From assembly GCA_947498415.1 (NCBI GenBank), contig CANMKB010000003.1:534987-598986 (forward strand): DNA of 64,000 nt. The letters run 5' to 3'. The notes below the pieces were generated by a model that was not told where the DNA came from, did not search any database, and was given only the letters and a program-made list of their open reading frames with translations. The translations under genes and the position numbers were made by a program. This DNA comes from an uncultured Paracoccaceae bacterium (lineage in GTDB: Bacteria; Pseudomonadota; Alphaproteobacteria; Rhodobacterales; Rhodobacteraceae). This document shows, piece after piece, positions 10,601 through 19,144 of this stretch. How positions within the stretch are numbered: the stretch's first letter is position 1; each line of letters starts with the position of its first letter.

Positions 10601-11075
10601 CGAAGGGCTTTCAGATGTGGATGATCAGTGGGCACCTCAGATCAATCTGGGTGTGCCGGTTCTGATCCCCGAGGCCTACGTGCCTGATCTTGATGTGCGC
10701 CTGGGTCTGTATCGTCGTCTTAGTGGCTTGTCCAAAAAGGTTGAACTCGAAGGCTTTGCAGCGGAACTGATTGACCGCTTTGGCAAACTTCCGAAAGAGG
10801 TGAACACGTTGCTACTGGTCGTGCGCATCAAAGCGATGTGTAAGAAAGCCGGGATCGCCAAACTGGATGGCGGGCCAAAGGGCGCGACGATTCAGTTCCA
10901 CAATGACAAATTCAAAAGCCCGCAGGGGCTTGTGGAATTCATCACAGAACAAAAGGGTTTGGCCAAGATCAAAGACAACAAGATCGTTGTCCGACGTGAT
11001 TGGAAATCTGATGCAGACAAGATCAAAGGTGGCTTTGCCATTGCCCGTGATCTTGCCGTGAAGTCAAAGGTTTAA
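7644..11075 (+). CDS. mfd: Transcription-repair coupling factor Mfd
   Basis: An 1143-residue ATP-dependent DNA translocase that removes RNA polymerase stalled at lesions and recruits UvrA. The N-terminal UvrB-like part is followed by the RNA polymerase interaction segment (VHVDHGIGRFHGLE near residue 482), then the RecG-like motor: Walker A GDVGFGKTE near 622, DEEQHFG near 724, and the QIRGRVGRSKARAYAY motif VI. The TRCF C-terminal domain closes the protein. Length is normal. Its stop codon overlaps the stop of the convergent exporter gene: the bases TTAA at 11072-11075 serve both strands. Confidence 0.98.
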   Translation: MTAQFVTVGGAPEGYDARLILEELEQTGKPVVHVARDDKRLAALKAALAFFRPDIPVITFPGWDCLPYDRVSPNADISAARMATLAGLVHGMPGNYVLLTTLNAATQRVPARSILKDAAFRAQVDYRIDEKELRAFLVRMGFTQAPTVMEPGDYAVRGGIIDIFPPGDGGPVRLDLFGDVLDGARRFDPVSQRTTEKLDLIELAPVSEVILDEAAIRRFRQNYRIEFGAAGTDDPLYEAVSAGRKHQGVEHWLPFFHDTLETLFDYLPEATISLDDQIDAMRVARWESVADQYETRKHALSQKKRLDSVYKPVPPELLYMDDAAWDAAVADRRVLGFKPLPQASGPGAIDKMGRIGRNFAPERQQESISLFGSLASHIKAKLPNGPVVVASYSEGARERLSGLIQDEGLAETIEINDAARIGKSGLYLAVWALENGFEAPGLTVISEQDVLGDRLIRAPRKRRKAENFLTETQSMSPGDLIVHVDHGIGRFHGLEVITAAGAAHECISLEYAENSKLYLPVENIELLSKYGHDEGFLDKLGGGAWQAKKAKLKERIREMADKLIRVAAERALRRAPVLEAPEHAWEAFAARFPYQETDDQLHAIQDVMADLTAGLPMDRLVCGDVGFGKTEVAMRAAFAAAMSGMQVAVIAPTTLLARQHYKSFAERFRGFPLEVRSLSRFVSAKEADKTRDGLSRGTVDVVVGTHALLAKNVRFENLGLLIVDEEQHFGVGHKERLKQMRSDVHVLTLTATPIPRTLQLSLSGVRDLSIIGTPPVDRLAIRTYVSEFDAVTIREALLREHYRGGQSFYVVPRISDLPEIEEFLKEQLPELSYVVAHGQMAAGELDDRMNAFYDGKYDVLLATTIVESGLDIPTANTMVVHRADMFGLSQLYQIRGRVGRSKARAYAYLTTKPRKKLTPAAEKRLRVLGSLDTLGAGFTLASQDLDIRGAGNLLGEEQSGQMRDVGYELYQSMLEEAIAKIKSGAAEGLSDVDDQWAPQINLGVPVLIPEAYVPDLDVRLGLYRRLSGLSKKVELEGFAAELIDRFGKLPKEVNTLLLVVRIKAMCKKAGIAKLDGGPKGATIQFHNDKFKSPQGLVEFITEQKGLAKIKDNKIVVRRDWKSDADKIKGGFAIARDLAVKSKV

Positions 11076-12283
11076 GCCTGTTGAGCTGCTGGTGTCACGC
11101 GTGGCCCCAGGCGCAGCATCAGCATCAGAGCAATCATCTGAAACACCAAGACACCGATCAGCAACGACAGCGGTGTGCCATCAAAACTCAGGCTGATGGG
11201 CATCGCAAAAGCGGCTGCGCCCACGGTGGCCACGGCACTGCTGATGGATGCGGCCATGCCAGCGATATGGCCCAGCGGCTCCATCGCGAGCGCATTCAGG
11301 TTTCCGAACACAAATCCAATCGACAGAAACAGCGTGGTGGTCCATGCAAAGAACACCCAAACATTCATGGCGCCAGAAAGCCACAGAGCCAACGCAATGG
11401 TTGATGTGGCCGCAATCCCGATCAAAGCAGATTTGATCAGGATTCGCATTCCGAATTTCAACACAAGCTTGCCGTTGATCACGCTCGCAGGCATCGACAA
11501 AAGGGCAGAGGCGGCAAAGAACAGCGGGAACCGGGCTTCCATGTCAAAGGTCTGGGCGTAAACGGGCTGCACCATTGAAACAATCGAAAACAGCGCGGAA
11601 TACACCATCATCTGTGTGGCCACCGAAAAGCGGAACACGCGGTTTGCAAAACATTCCTTCAAAGCAGACCAAATCGTGCGCGCGGACAAAGGTTTTCGTT
11701 TCTCGCGGGGGTGGGTTTCTGGTTGGCGCAGGCCAAGCCATAGGCTGCCAACCAACGCAAAAATCGCGAAAGAAAAGAAGATTGCGCGCCAGCCAAAGAG
11801 GTTCATCACAGCTTGCCCCATGGATGGGGCAATTGCAGGCACCAGCGCGAAAACGGTCATGGCAAAAGACATGATCGAGGCCATTTTTTCACCCGAGTAT
11901 AAATCTCGAACCATCGCCAAACTGGCAATCCGTGGCCCCGCCACGGCAAGGCCTTGCAGGAAACGCCCAGCCAAAACGCCCTCTAGATCTGTGGCCAATC
12001 CAGCCCACAGCGCCCCCAGCGTGTAAAAGGCAAATCCTAACAAAATAATGATTTTGCGGCCGTAAGCATCAGACAGCGGCCCTGCAAAAAACGTGCCGAC
12101 CCCCATGCCCAACACAAAAATGCCCACAACCAGCGTGGCATTCTCTGGCTCAAGCGGGCTTAGCTCTGCACCCATTTGTGTCAGTGCAGGCAACATCGCG
12201 TCAATCGACAGCGCGATGGTGGAAAATAGCATTGCGATCAAAGCAATGAATTCGGCTTGCCCGAGGCGGGGTTTTGTCGACAT
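11072..12283 (-). CDS. Bcr/CflA family drug efflux MFS transporter
   Basis: A 403-residue inner-membrane major facilitator with 12 hydrophobic segments. The motif DAYGRKIIILLGF between helices 2 and 3 and the GRFLQGLAVAGPRIAS segment fit the Bcr/CflA subfamily, which exports bicyclomycin, chloramphenicol or sulfonamides in other bacteria. The ATG at 12283 has an AAAGGA site seven bases upstream; the frame remains open for another 13 codons but without a ribosome site. It stands alone on its strand between mfd and the FrnE-like gene. Confidence 0.9.
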   Translation of the reverse strand: MSTKPRLGQAEFIALIAMLFSTIALSIDAMLPALTQMGAELSPLEPENATLVVGIFVLGMGVGTFFAGPLSDAYGRKIIILLGFAFYTLGALWAGLATDLEGVLAGRFLQGLAVAGPRIASLAMVRDLYSGEKMASIMSFAMTVFALVPAIAPSMGQAVMNLFGWRAIFFSFAIFALVGSLWLGLRQPETHPREKRKPLSARTIWSALKECFANRVFRFSVATQMMVYSALFSIVSMVQPVYAQTFDMEARFPLFFAASALLSMPASVINGKLVLKFGMRILIKSALIGIAATSTIALALWLSGAMNVWVFFAWTTTLFLSIGFVFGNLNALAMEPLGHIAGMAASISSAVATVGAAAFAMPISLSFDGTPLSLLIGVLVFQMIALMLMLRLGPRVTPAAQQA

Positions 12284-12446
12284 GACAAATCCTTTGAATT
12301 TGGGGGGACCAGAGCAAGCCAAAAGAAACAGCGGCGTGCTGAGATCAAGGTGTTACCTTAGCTTGGCTTGCGTCAGGTGCAAGTCCGGAGGCGCAGGGTT
12401 TGCGAAAAGCCAACATGCGAAAACGCATGGGGTCACAGTATCGGAG

Positions 12447-13100
12447 TTAACTGTCTGTTTGTTGCTCGCGCAAATCTGAGATCACTTTGCGCCACAAGTC
12501 TGGGGGTTGTGCCCCAGGTACCGCATGACGGCCACCAACGATAAAGGTGGGTACCGAATTTACACCCATTTCACGTGCAGTTGCATCGCGCTGTTTAATG
12601 TCATCCAGATCAGAGTCGGTTTTCAGCAACCGGGTCACAACAGAGGCATCCATGCCCACGCTGTCAGCCAAATCCGCCAGAACTTCGTGATCGCCAATAT
12701 CGCGACCTTCGATGAAGTAGGCTTTGAACATCGCGTCTACGATTGCGTTCTGTTTGCCCTCAAGGCGGGCCCAATGGATCAGGCGATGTGCATCAAGCGT
12801 ATTTGGCGTGCGTTTGATGTCACCCACATTCAAGGGGATATTGTTTGATTTGGCGTGCTCTACGATCTGGGAATAGACCTTAACAGCGTTCTCTTGTCCG
12901 CCGAATTTGGTTTCCAGATAGTCTGCGCGATCCATGCCATCTGTTGGCATGTCGGGGTTCAGCTGGAATGGGTGCCATTCCACCAAAAAGGGATGATCCC
13001 CTTCGGCTTCGAGTGCGCGGTCCAACAGGGTTTTCCCGATATAGCACCAAGGGCAGATCGGGTCGGACATAATGTCAAGTTTGACGGGCTGATGTGCCAT
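12447..13100 (-). CDS. DsbA family thiol oxidoreductase, FrnE-like
   Basis: A 217-residue cytoplasmic thioredoxin-fold protein. The redox motif CPWC sits in SDPICPWCYIGK near the N-terminus, followed by an alpha-helical insertion, and the cis-proline loop reads GVNSVPTFIVGGRHAVPGAQ; this combination is the FrnE / 2-hydroxychromene-2-carboxylate isomerase-like group. No signal peptide is present. I chose the ATG at 13100, which begins directly before the first beta strand. This start lies inside the end of the upstream ligase gene (26-base overlap), so translation of the two is probably coupled. Its physiological substrate is unknown. Confidence 0.88.
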   Translation of the reverse strand: MAHQPVKLDIMSDPICPWCYIGKTLLDRALEAEGDHPFLVEWHPFQLNPDMPTDGMDRADYLETKFGGQENAVKVYSQIVEHAKSNNIPLNVGDIKRTPNTLDAHRLIHWARLEGKQNAIVDAMFKAYFIEGRDIGDHEVLADLADSVGMDASVVTRLLKTDSDLDDIKQRDATAREMGVNSVPTFIVGGRHAVPGAQPPDLWRKVISDLREQQTDS

Positions 13101-14613
13101 GTTGGGCCTCGTAAATTTCACGCAGTTTCTTGCGGGATAATTTACCATTTGCGTTCACCGGCAAATGGTCAAGTTGCAAGAAGAGTCTTGGCTGCTTGTA
13201 GCGAGCCAAATGCGATTTGGCAAAGGCTTCCACGGTGGATGCCGAAACCGTGTTTGGCGCACTGTAAAAGGCTGCAATCAAACGCACATTTTGTTTGACT
13301 TCAACGTCAATCACCCCAACCTGATCAAGGCCCGGACATTGGGCAAGGATGGTCTCTACTTCAAGAGGCGACACGCGATACCCGCCTGCGTTCATTAGAT
13401 CATCGGCACGGCCGTGATAGGCAAGGCTGCCATCGTCTTGCAGTGCGCCTAAATCACCGGTCAGAAACCAATCGCCTGCAAATCGAGCCGCTGTCCCGTC
13501 TGGATCGTTGAAGTAGCCCAGCATCAACCCGGTTTCGTCTTGGTGAATGGCAATCTGCCCAATGGTGCCATGTGGGGCAGGAGTACCGTTTTCGACTATT
13601 GCGATGTGACGGCCTGTTTGTGGGAACCCAAGCGTGTCTTTGGGGGCAGGTTTGTCAGGGCTTCCCGATACAAATGTCGAGCATTCTGACATGCCATAAG
13701 CCTCGTGAATATCGGTGCCTGTCGCATCATGCCACGCGCGCCGCAGGGGGGCTGAAAGCTTTTCGCCCGCTGAAAGCCCATGGCGCAGGTGGGGCAGCGC
13801 AAGTTGCGCGGACGGCGCTAAAAGCCTGCGATACACACCGGGTACCGCTGCAAAAAGGCTGGCTTTGTGTTTCGTTAGGATGGCGGGCAGATCTGCTAAG
13901 TCTGTGTTGGGCTCCAAGATCAAACTCGTGGCCCCAACGCTCCAAGGGTCAAGCAACCCAGCGCCCAGCGTAAACGACCAATTGAATGCGCCTGCATGTA
14001 GCATTCGGTCCTTTGCATTTAGCCCATACCAGCCTTGATGCATCATTCTGCGGGCCCAAATGGCGCGATGCGCGTGCACCACTGCTTGCGGGGTGCCAGA
14101 GGTGCCCGACGTGAAGATGATATAGGCGGGCCGATTAGCATCCCCCATATGGAACGTCGCTGGGGGCAGGTTGTAAAAGCCGCGCAGCACGTCTGTAGTG
14201 ATCACTGGGCTGTCGACCGCGCCAAGCGCCTGCTCTGGCGCATGAATGATGGCTTTTGGCGCGACAACAGTGATCAGCTTGGCCACTTCCTGTTCGGTTA
14301 ACATCGAAGATGTGGGCACAGGCACAAGACCCGCTGCAATACAGCCAAGATAGGCTATCGGAAACTCTACCGTATTGCCCACACGCATCAAAACCCGATC
14401 ACCGGGGGTAAGACCTTGTTGCAACAGCCCGTTGGCCGTGCCGAGAACAGCGCGTTGCAAAACGCGATAACTGAAATCCGTTTGGTCATCTTTCGATACA
14501 ACCGATAGCGCGGTTTTATCGGCGCAGGCCTCTGCGTGTGACATTACATAGGCTGCCAAGTTAAACCGGCTGGGGCAGGGCGCGTGTGGGGCCGTATGGA
14601 ATTCAGATAACAT
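13075..14613 (-). CDS. AMP-forming acyl/aryl-CoA ligase (class I adenylate-forming enzyme)
   Basis: A 512-residue adenylate-forming enzyme that should activate a carboxylic acid as the acyl-AMP and transfer it to coenzyme A. The phosphate-binding motif YIIFTSGTSGTPQA, the aromatic-adenine motif EAYGMSECS, the hinge segment GYRVSPLEVE and the C-terminal catalytic lysine in NANGKLSRKK are all present. The ATG at 14613 gives a natural N-terminus and is preceded by a GTGAGG-like site. The gene overlaps the FrnE-like gene and is divergent from the XRE-cupin regulator at 14728, 114 bases away, which is a plausible controller. Overall look is of a benzoate- or medium-chain-type ligase, but the substrate is not determined. 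Confidence 0.88.
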   Translation of the reverse strand: MLSEFHTAPHAPCPSRFNLAAYVMSHAEACADKTALSVVSKDDQTDFSYRVLQRAVLGTANGLLQQGLTPGDRVLMRVGNTVEFPIAYLGCIAAGLVPVPTSSMLTEQEVAKLITVVAPKAIIHAPEQALGAVDSPVITTDVLRGFYNLPPATFHMGDANRPAYIIFTSGTSGTPQAVVHAHRAIWARRMMHQGWYGLNAKDRMLHAGAFNWSFTLGAGLLDPWSVGATSLILEPNTDLADLPAILTKHKASLFAAVPGVYRRLLAPSAQLALPHLRHGLSAGEKLSAPLRRAWHDATGTDIHEAYGMSECSTFVSGSPDKPAPKDTLGFPQTGRHIAIVENGTPAPHGTIGQIAIHQDETGLMLGYFNDPDGTAARFAGDWFLTGDLGALQDDGSLAYHGRADDLMNAGGYRVSPLEVETILAQCPGLDQVGVIDVEVKQNVRLIAAFYSAPNTVSASTVEAFAKSHLARYKQPRLFLQLDHLPVNANGKLSRKKLREIYEAQHGTSARQT

Positions 14614-14727
14614 GGCCTCACTGCTAGGATCATACACCCCGTCAGGCAAGGCTGTAATCGGTGTGCCCTTGCGGCAAACCTTTGCGTTGCCTTGATGTTT
14701 TGCCGTCAGCGGCCTACAAACCCTGCC

Positions 14728-15351
14728 ATGACAAAATCTGACACGAAATCCCTGATCCAAGTGGCCCGTGAAAACGGCAGCCAAGACGAGGCTGAGCCGC
14801 TGAACCTAGGGGAGCGTGTGCGAGAGCTGCGCAAAGCCCGCAATTGGACACTCGAACAAGCTGCCAACCATGCCGGTTTGGCGCGTTCGACCTTGTCTAA
14901 GATTGAAAATGGTCAGATGTCTCCGACCTATGACGCATTGAAAAAGCTTGCCGAAGGGCTGGAGATTTCGGTGCCACAGTTGTTTACACCACCGGTGCGT
15001 GGCCAGATCAATGGACGCATGGTGCTGACCAAACAGGGTGAGGGTGCGCATCGTCACACAACGACCTATGAGCACGAATTGCTTGCGGAAACGCTAACCA
15101 AAAAGAACATGTTGCCCTATCGCGCCCGTGTCCGGGCCCGCAGCATGGACGAGTTCGACGGCTGGGTGCGCCATGATGGCGAAGAGTTTTTGTATGTGCT
15201 CACGGGGGTCGTGAAACTATACACAGAATTCTATGAACCCATCGAAATGCGCCGCGGCGACAGTGCCTATTATGATGGCACCATGGGGCATAATGTGGTG
15301 TCGATCAGCGATGAAGATGCCAATATTCTTTGGGTGACGTCTTTGGTGTAA
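14728..15351 (+). CDS. XRE family transcriptional regulator with C-terminal cupin domain
   Basis: A 207-residue two-domain regulator. Residues about 27-85 form the helix-turn-helix, visible as LEQAANHAGLARSTLSKIE with the family pattern; residues about 130-205 form a cupin_2 barrel with GEEFLYVLTGVVKLYTEF and GDSAYYDGTMGHNVVS. Such regulators bind a small metabolite in the cupin and often repress neighbouring catabolic genes. It is divergent from the ligase gene and convergent, by two bases, with DUF1638. The ATG at 14728 starts just before a natural N-terminus. Confidence 0.92.
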   Translation: MTKSDTKSLIQVARENGSQDEAEPLNLGERVRELRKARNWTLEQAANHAGLARSTLSKIENGQMSPTYDALKKLAEGLEISVPQLFTPPVRGQINGRMVLTKQGEGAHRHTTTYEHELLAETLTKKNMLPYRARVRARSMDEFDGWVRHDGEEFLYVLTGVVKLYTEFYEPIEMRRGDSAYYDGTMGHNVVSISDEDANILWVTSLV

Positions 15352-15352
15352 C

Positions 15353-16003
15353 CTATTGCTTTGATGCGTTTTTCAGCGTTGATGCAAGATCTCCATAGCC
15401 GGTGAAACGATATTCAAACGCGAGCTCTAGACGGTCTGCACAATCTTTGGCTTTTTCCAGCAAAGCTGGGTCTTTGGTCTGCGCCTGATAGACAAGCTTT
15501 TCATAGTTGCCAAAGATCATGTCGCGCAGTTCTGGGTGACGATCCAGCCCCATGGGCTTCCAGACAAAGGCATCAAACTGGCGCACCAGAAAGTCGGTTA
15601 GATAGAAGGCTGTGAATTCAGTTTCACTGATCTTGGCAAAGGCATCGTTGCCTTCAAAGAAACTATAGCAATGCGGGCCTTCGACCATTTTCACGCCCAG
15701 CTCGGCGCAGGTGTTTTGCAACAGGCCGCCGGTGCCGCAATCCGCGTAGACCACAAAGATCTCGTCGTAATTGGGGCGATGTTTAAGTACCGCCGATCGT
15801 ACCGCTTCGGGAATTTTATCCGGTTGAATGTGGTAGATGGCCGGGAGGCAAATCAGCGTCATGTGATCCCAGCCGTTCATTTCTTTCAGGGCCAGAATTT
15901 CACGCGCTAAGGCCCCGCAAGCAATCAATAAAATTGATCCGACGTCATCAGGTGACGGCGCAAGGCCCTCATGTGTCAGCGCGATGTCGTCCAGTTTGCT
16001 CAC
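15353..16003 (-). CDS. DUF1638 domain protein next to the corrinoid protein gene
   Basis: A 216-residue cytoplasmic protein of the DUF1638 family, recognised by ILLIACGALAREILALK at the N-terminus and the cysteine-containing YADCGTGGLLQNTCAELG. Members are found beside corrinoid methyltransferase genes in methanogens and roseobacters; a link to B12-dependent methyl transfer is inference from context. I prefer the GTG at 16003, preceded by a purine-rich CGGAAA; a TTG at 16024 would add seven residues but falls in the U-tract of the terminator at 16031. The terminator means the gene depends on read-through from the corrinoid gene or on its own promoter. Confidence 0.8.
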   Translation of the reverse strand: MSKLDDIALTHEGLAPSPDDVGSILLIACGALAREILALKEMNGWDHMTLICLPAIYHIQPDKIPEAVRSAVLKHRPNYDEIFVVYADCGTGGLLQNTCAELGVKMVEGPHCYSFFEGNDAFAKISETEFTAFYLTDFLVRQFDAFVWKPMGLDRHPELRDMIFGNYEKLVYQAQTKDPALLEKAKDCADRLELAFEYRFTGYGDLASTLKNASKQ

Positions 16004-16030
16004 AGGAAATTTCCGATCTTCCAATAAAAA

Positions 16031-16050
16031 GGCCCACCAAATGGCGGGCC
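16031..16050 (-). terminator. Intrinsic terminator after the corrinoid protein gene
   Basis: On the minus strand the stem GGCCCGCC/GGTGGGCC closes an ATTT loop and is followed by TTTTTATT. One pair is G-U on this strand but A-C mismatched on the plus strand, so it is built for minus-strand transcripts. It separates the corrinoid gene from DUF1638. Confidence 0.8.
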
Positions 16051-16076
16051 TAATGTAACACGATTAGATGTGCAAA

Positions 16077-16775
16077 TCAGGCATTCGCCGAGTTGTGCTT
16101 GCGTGCCATGAATTCTTTGGCGGTTTCAACCGCAACCGCTGCGTCACGGCAATAGGCGTCTGCGCCAATCGCTGTGCTGAACTCTTCGTTCAATGGGGCG
16201 CCGCCCACCAGAACGATATAATCTTCGCGGCGACCTTGCTCGACCAGCGTGTCGATCACAACCTTCATATAAGGCATGGTTGTCGTCAGCAGAGCGGACA
16301 TTCCCAGAATATCGGCGTCTTCTTTTTCAAGCGCTTCAAGGTAGCTTTCGACGGCATTGTTGATACCGAGATCAACCACTTCAAAGCCTGCGCCTTCCAT
16401 CATCATACCAACAAGGTTTTTGCCGATATCGTGGATGTCGCCTTTGACGGTGCCGATCACCATTTTACCCACACGAGGTGCGCCGGTTTCAGCCAGCAAA
16501 GGTTTCAGGATGGCCATGCCGCCCTTCATTGCGTTTGCTGCCAGCAGCACTTCTGGAACAAACAGAATACCATCACGGAAGTCGATGCCAACGATGGTCA
16601 TACCGCCAACAAGCGCTTTGGTCAGCACTTCGTAAGGTTGCCAGCCACGCTCAAGAAGGATGTTCACACCTTCTTCGATTTCTTCTTTCATACCATCGTA
16701 AAGATCGTCGAACATCTGTTCGACCAGTTCGTCGTCATTGAGTTCTGACAGGATGATATCTTCTTCGTCCGACAT
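16077..16775 (-). CDS. Corrinoid (B12-binding) protein, methyl carrier of a split methionine synthase
   Basis: A 232-residue cobalamin-binding protein made of a B12-binding cap helix domain (about residues 20-110) and a Rossmann-like B12 domain. The cobalt-ligating motif is GDIHDIGKNLVG, followed by the downstream GGAPLNEEF loop. It corresponds to the middle module of MetH and to MtbC/MttC-like proteins of methanogens. The first 35 residues are strikingly acidic (16 Asp/Glu, one Lys). The homocysteine methyltransferase gene lies 1.3 kb away and the pterin-binding partner about 40 kb away. From memory, mutant fitness data in Phaeobacter inhibens and Dinoroseobacter shibae assigned such a protein to methionine synthesis; the assignment here rests on that and on domain content. 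Confidence 0.92.
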   Translation of the reverse strand: MSDEEDIILSELNDDELVEQMFDDLYDGMKEEIEEGVNILLERGWQPYEVLTKALVGGMTIVGIDFRDGILFVPEVLLAANAMKGGMAILKPLLAETGAPRVGKMVIGTVKGDIHDIGKNLVGMMMEGAGFEVVDLGINNAVESYLEALEKEDADILGMSALLTTTMPYMKVVIDTLVEQGRREDYIVLVGGAPLNEEFSTAIGADAYCRDAAVAVETAKEFMARKHNSANA

Positions 16776-17001
16776 GTGCGTTCCCTAGCGAGATGGTCCG
16801 TATCGAGATGGCTCGGTACTCGGTGGTGTTTATTTCTGTTAACGATTTCGCGCGTTTTAGCCGCAGAGGGCTGTCTAAATAACGACATACGTGCGTTCGC
16901 TACCGACTTATAGGGGCATTCTTTCATGAATACTTTAGAAAAAGATTCATCGACATTATGTGTTTGATTGCAATTGTTCACTTTTTGTTCTAATTTTGGG
17001 T

Positions 17002-18090
17002 ATGACTCACACAGATGATCCGCAAATCGATGAAAACCGTCGCCGTGCACGGGGGGCTTGCAGCAATCACACCGGCCGGTTTGAGGCGCGACAACGGGTT
17101 GATGTGTCTGACGATTGGGAGATTCCTGAGGATCGCCCCATGTTCAAAACGACGTTGGATTTTGAACTGGCCAAATCAATCATCACGCGAAACACTTCGC
17201 CTGATATTCCGTTTGATCGGTCGATCAATCCGTATCGTGGCTGTGAACATGGGTGCATCTATTGCTTTGCGCGTCCGACTCACGCCTATCTGGGCTATTC
17301 GCCGGGTTTGGATTTTGAAACCAAACTGATTGCACGACCCAATGCAGCCGAGGTGTTAGAGCGTGAGCTGCGAAACCGCGGCTATGCGGTAGGGCCGATT
17401 GCGGTGGGCACCAATACAGACCCATATCAACCGGTCGAGCGGGATCAGCGTATCATGCGCGACTGTTTGAAGGTTTTGCAGCGGTTTCGACATCCGGTCA
17501 CGATTGTCACCAAGGGCACTTTGATTGAACGCGACTTGGACATTCTATCAGATATGGCCACGCAGGGTTTGGTGCAGGTGGGGGTGTCTGTCACTTCCTT
17601 AGATGTGCGCACGTCACGATTGATGGAACCACGCACGCCTGTGCCCGCCCGCCGATTGGCGCTGATTGAACGTCTAAGTCAGGCTGGCATTCCGGTGCGC
17701 CTGATGATGGCGCCGGTTGTGCCCTGTGTGACCGATCACGAAGTCGAACGCATCTTGGGGGCCGCGGCGCAAGCGGGCGCAAAGGCTGCCAGTTGGATCA
17801 TGCTGCGCCTGCCGCTTGAGGTGTCAGAGCTGTTTCAAGAATGGCTTGGGGCGCATTTCCCTGATCGCAAGTCTAAGGTCATGTCGCATATTCGCGATAT
17901 GCACGGCGGCAAAGACTATGAAGCGGAATGGGGTAAGCGGATGCGAGGCGAGGGGCATTATGCCCAGATGATTGCTCATCGTGTTGCCTTGGCCATGCGC
18001 AAAAACGGCCTTGGCAAAGATCTGCCCGCCCTGCGTACGGATCTGTTTGAAGTTCCGTTTGCGCAGGGCGATCAGTTAAGTTTGTTCTAA
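17002..18090 (+). CDS. PA0069 family radical SAM protein
   Basis: A 362-residue radical SAM enzyme of the SplB-like COG1533 group. The 4Fe-4S cluster motif reads CEHGCIYCFARP (C-x3-C-x2-C), preceded by the typical INPYRG, and the barrel continues with VAVGTNTDPYQP and TIVTKGTLIERD. Function of the PA0069 family is not known to me. The ATG at 17002 is the best start in a frame that is open further upstream; no strong ribosome site is seen. It sits between the corrinoid gene and the homocysteine methyltransferase gene but on the opposite strand, so a shared function is only suggested by position. Confidence 0.88.
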   Translation: MTHTDDPQIDENRRRARGACSNHTGRFEARQRVDVSDDWEIPEDRPMFKTTLDFELAKSIITRNTSPDIPFDRSINPYRGCEHGCIYCFARPTHAYLGYSPGLDFETKLIARPNAAEVLERELRNRGYAVGPIAVGTNTDPYQPVERDQRIMRDCLKVLQRFRHPVTIVTKGTLIERDLDILSDMATQGLVQVGVSVTSLDVRTSRLMEPRTPVPARRLALIERLSQAGIPVRLMMAPVVPCVTDHEVERILGAAAQAGAKAASWIMLRLPLEVSELFQEWLGAHFPDRKSKVMSHIRDMHGGKDYEAEWGKRMRGEGHYAQMIAHRVALAMRKNGLGKDLPALRTDLFEVPFAQGDQLSLF

Positions 18091-18094
18091 ACCC

Positions 18095-19117
18095 TTAGGC
18101 GCGACGACGGCTACTGCGGCGCTTGCGGGCAGGGGCCTCGCCCGCGCTGTCTTCGGTGCCATCGCTGGCAGACGAAAACGCGCCTAGCTTTTCAGAAATC
18201 AATTCCAAGGCTGGGCGTTCACTGCGTGGGCGTGTTTCCAACGCTTCCCTCATGGCGACCAGATGCTCGGCCATGGTGCCACAGCACCCACCGATGATGG
18301 TGGCGCCTGAATCGCGTGCCATCACAGCATAGTCTGCCATCAATTCTGGCGTGCCATCATAGTGGATGTGGCCGTCGTGGTATTTCGGAATGCCAGCGTT
18401 GCCTTTGGAAATCACCGGGCGTTCTGTACCCTGAGCCGTAAACCCTAGAATGGTGCGCAGCAAATCAGACGCGCCGGTGCCGCAGTTTGCGCCAAAGCTG
18501 ATTGGTGGGTTTGGCAGCTCTTCGACCAGCTTCACCATATCTGCAGACGTGACACCCATCATGGTGCGCCCGGCTGTGTCAAAGCTCATGGTGCCGCACC
18601 AATCCATGCCAGCCAGTGCAAAGCCTTCGGCCGCGGCGCGGAATTCTTCGGGGGCGGAAATGGTTTCTAGCCAGAGCACGTCAGCGCCGCCTTCTTTGAG
18701 GCCTTCTGCTTGCTCGTGGAAAATTTCAACCGCATCGGCGTGAGACAAAGAACCGACAGGTTCCATGATGTCACCGGTTGGGCCAACAGAGCCCGCGACG
18801 ATCACAGGGCGGCCTGCCGCGTCAGCCACTTCGCGGCCCAGCTCTGCTGAGATTCGGGACAGTTCCCGGGCGCGGTGGCCGGCGTCGTGCAATTTCAAAC
18901 GCGAGCTGTTGCCACCAAAGGAGTTTGTCAGGAACAGGTCGCTGCCAGAATCCACGGCAAATCGGTACAGCTTTTTAATGCGATCAGGGTGCTGTTCGTT
19001 CCACAACTCAGGCGCGTCGCCCGAGGATAGACCCATATTAAACAGGTTCGTCCCGGTCGCGCCGTCGGCTAATAGCCAGTCACGTGTTTCCAAAAGGCGG
19101 GTCAATGCATTGGTCAT
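18095..19117 (-). CDS. bmt: Homocysteine S-methyltransferase (Bmt/MetH N-terminal-type), split methionine synthase component
   Basis: A 340-residue zinc-dependent homocysteine methyltransferase, equivalent to the first module of MetH or to betaine-homocysteine methyltransferase. Zinc ligands are visible in GANCGTGAS and in the late GGCCGTMAEH. The barrel starts with DGATGTNLFNMG. It should take the methyl group from the corrinoid protein and give methionine. An AAAGGA ribosome site lies seven bases before the ATG. The last 15 residues are arginine-rich (RKRRSSRRR), unlike normal family members, and may be a docking tail. Direct use of betaine as methyl donor cannot be excluded from sequence. 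Confidence 0.9.
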   Translation of the reverse strand: MTNALTRLLETRDWLLADGATGTNLFNMGLSSGDAPELWNEQHPDRIKKLYRFAVDSGSDLFLTNSFGGNSSRLKLHDAGHRARELSRISAELGREVADAAGRPVIVAGSVGPTGDIMEPVGSLSHADAVEIFHEQAEGLKEGGADVLWLETISAPEEFRAAAEGFALAGMDWCGTMSFDTAGRTMMGVTSADMVKLVEELPNPPISFGANCGTGASDLLRTILGFTAQGTERPVISKGNAGIPKYHDGHIHYDGTPELMADYAVMARDSGATIIGGCCGTMAEHLVAMREALETRPRSERPALELISEKLGAFSSASDGTEDSAGEAPARKRRSSRRRA

Positions 19118-19144
19118 ACCGGTTCCTTTAAACCCAAATCAATA

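Noticed and set aside
11072..11075. Overlapping stop codons of mfd and the Bcr/CflA gene as an unusual arrangement
   Set aside because: TTAA shared between convergent genes is common in compact bacterial genomes and needs no explanation.
16068..16748. 226-residue open frame antisense to the corrinoid protein gene
   Set aside because: Composition is a mirror of the coding strand (His, Phe, Cys-rich), with no motif; the opposite strand encodes a full B12-binding protein.
16776..17001. Cobalamin riboswitch upstream of the corrinoid protein gene
   Set aside because: I looked for a B12-box and the surrounding stems in this region and in the region before the HupE/DUF4198 pair and did not find them.
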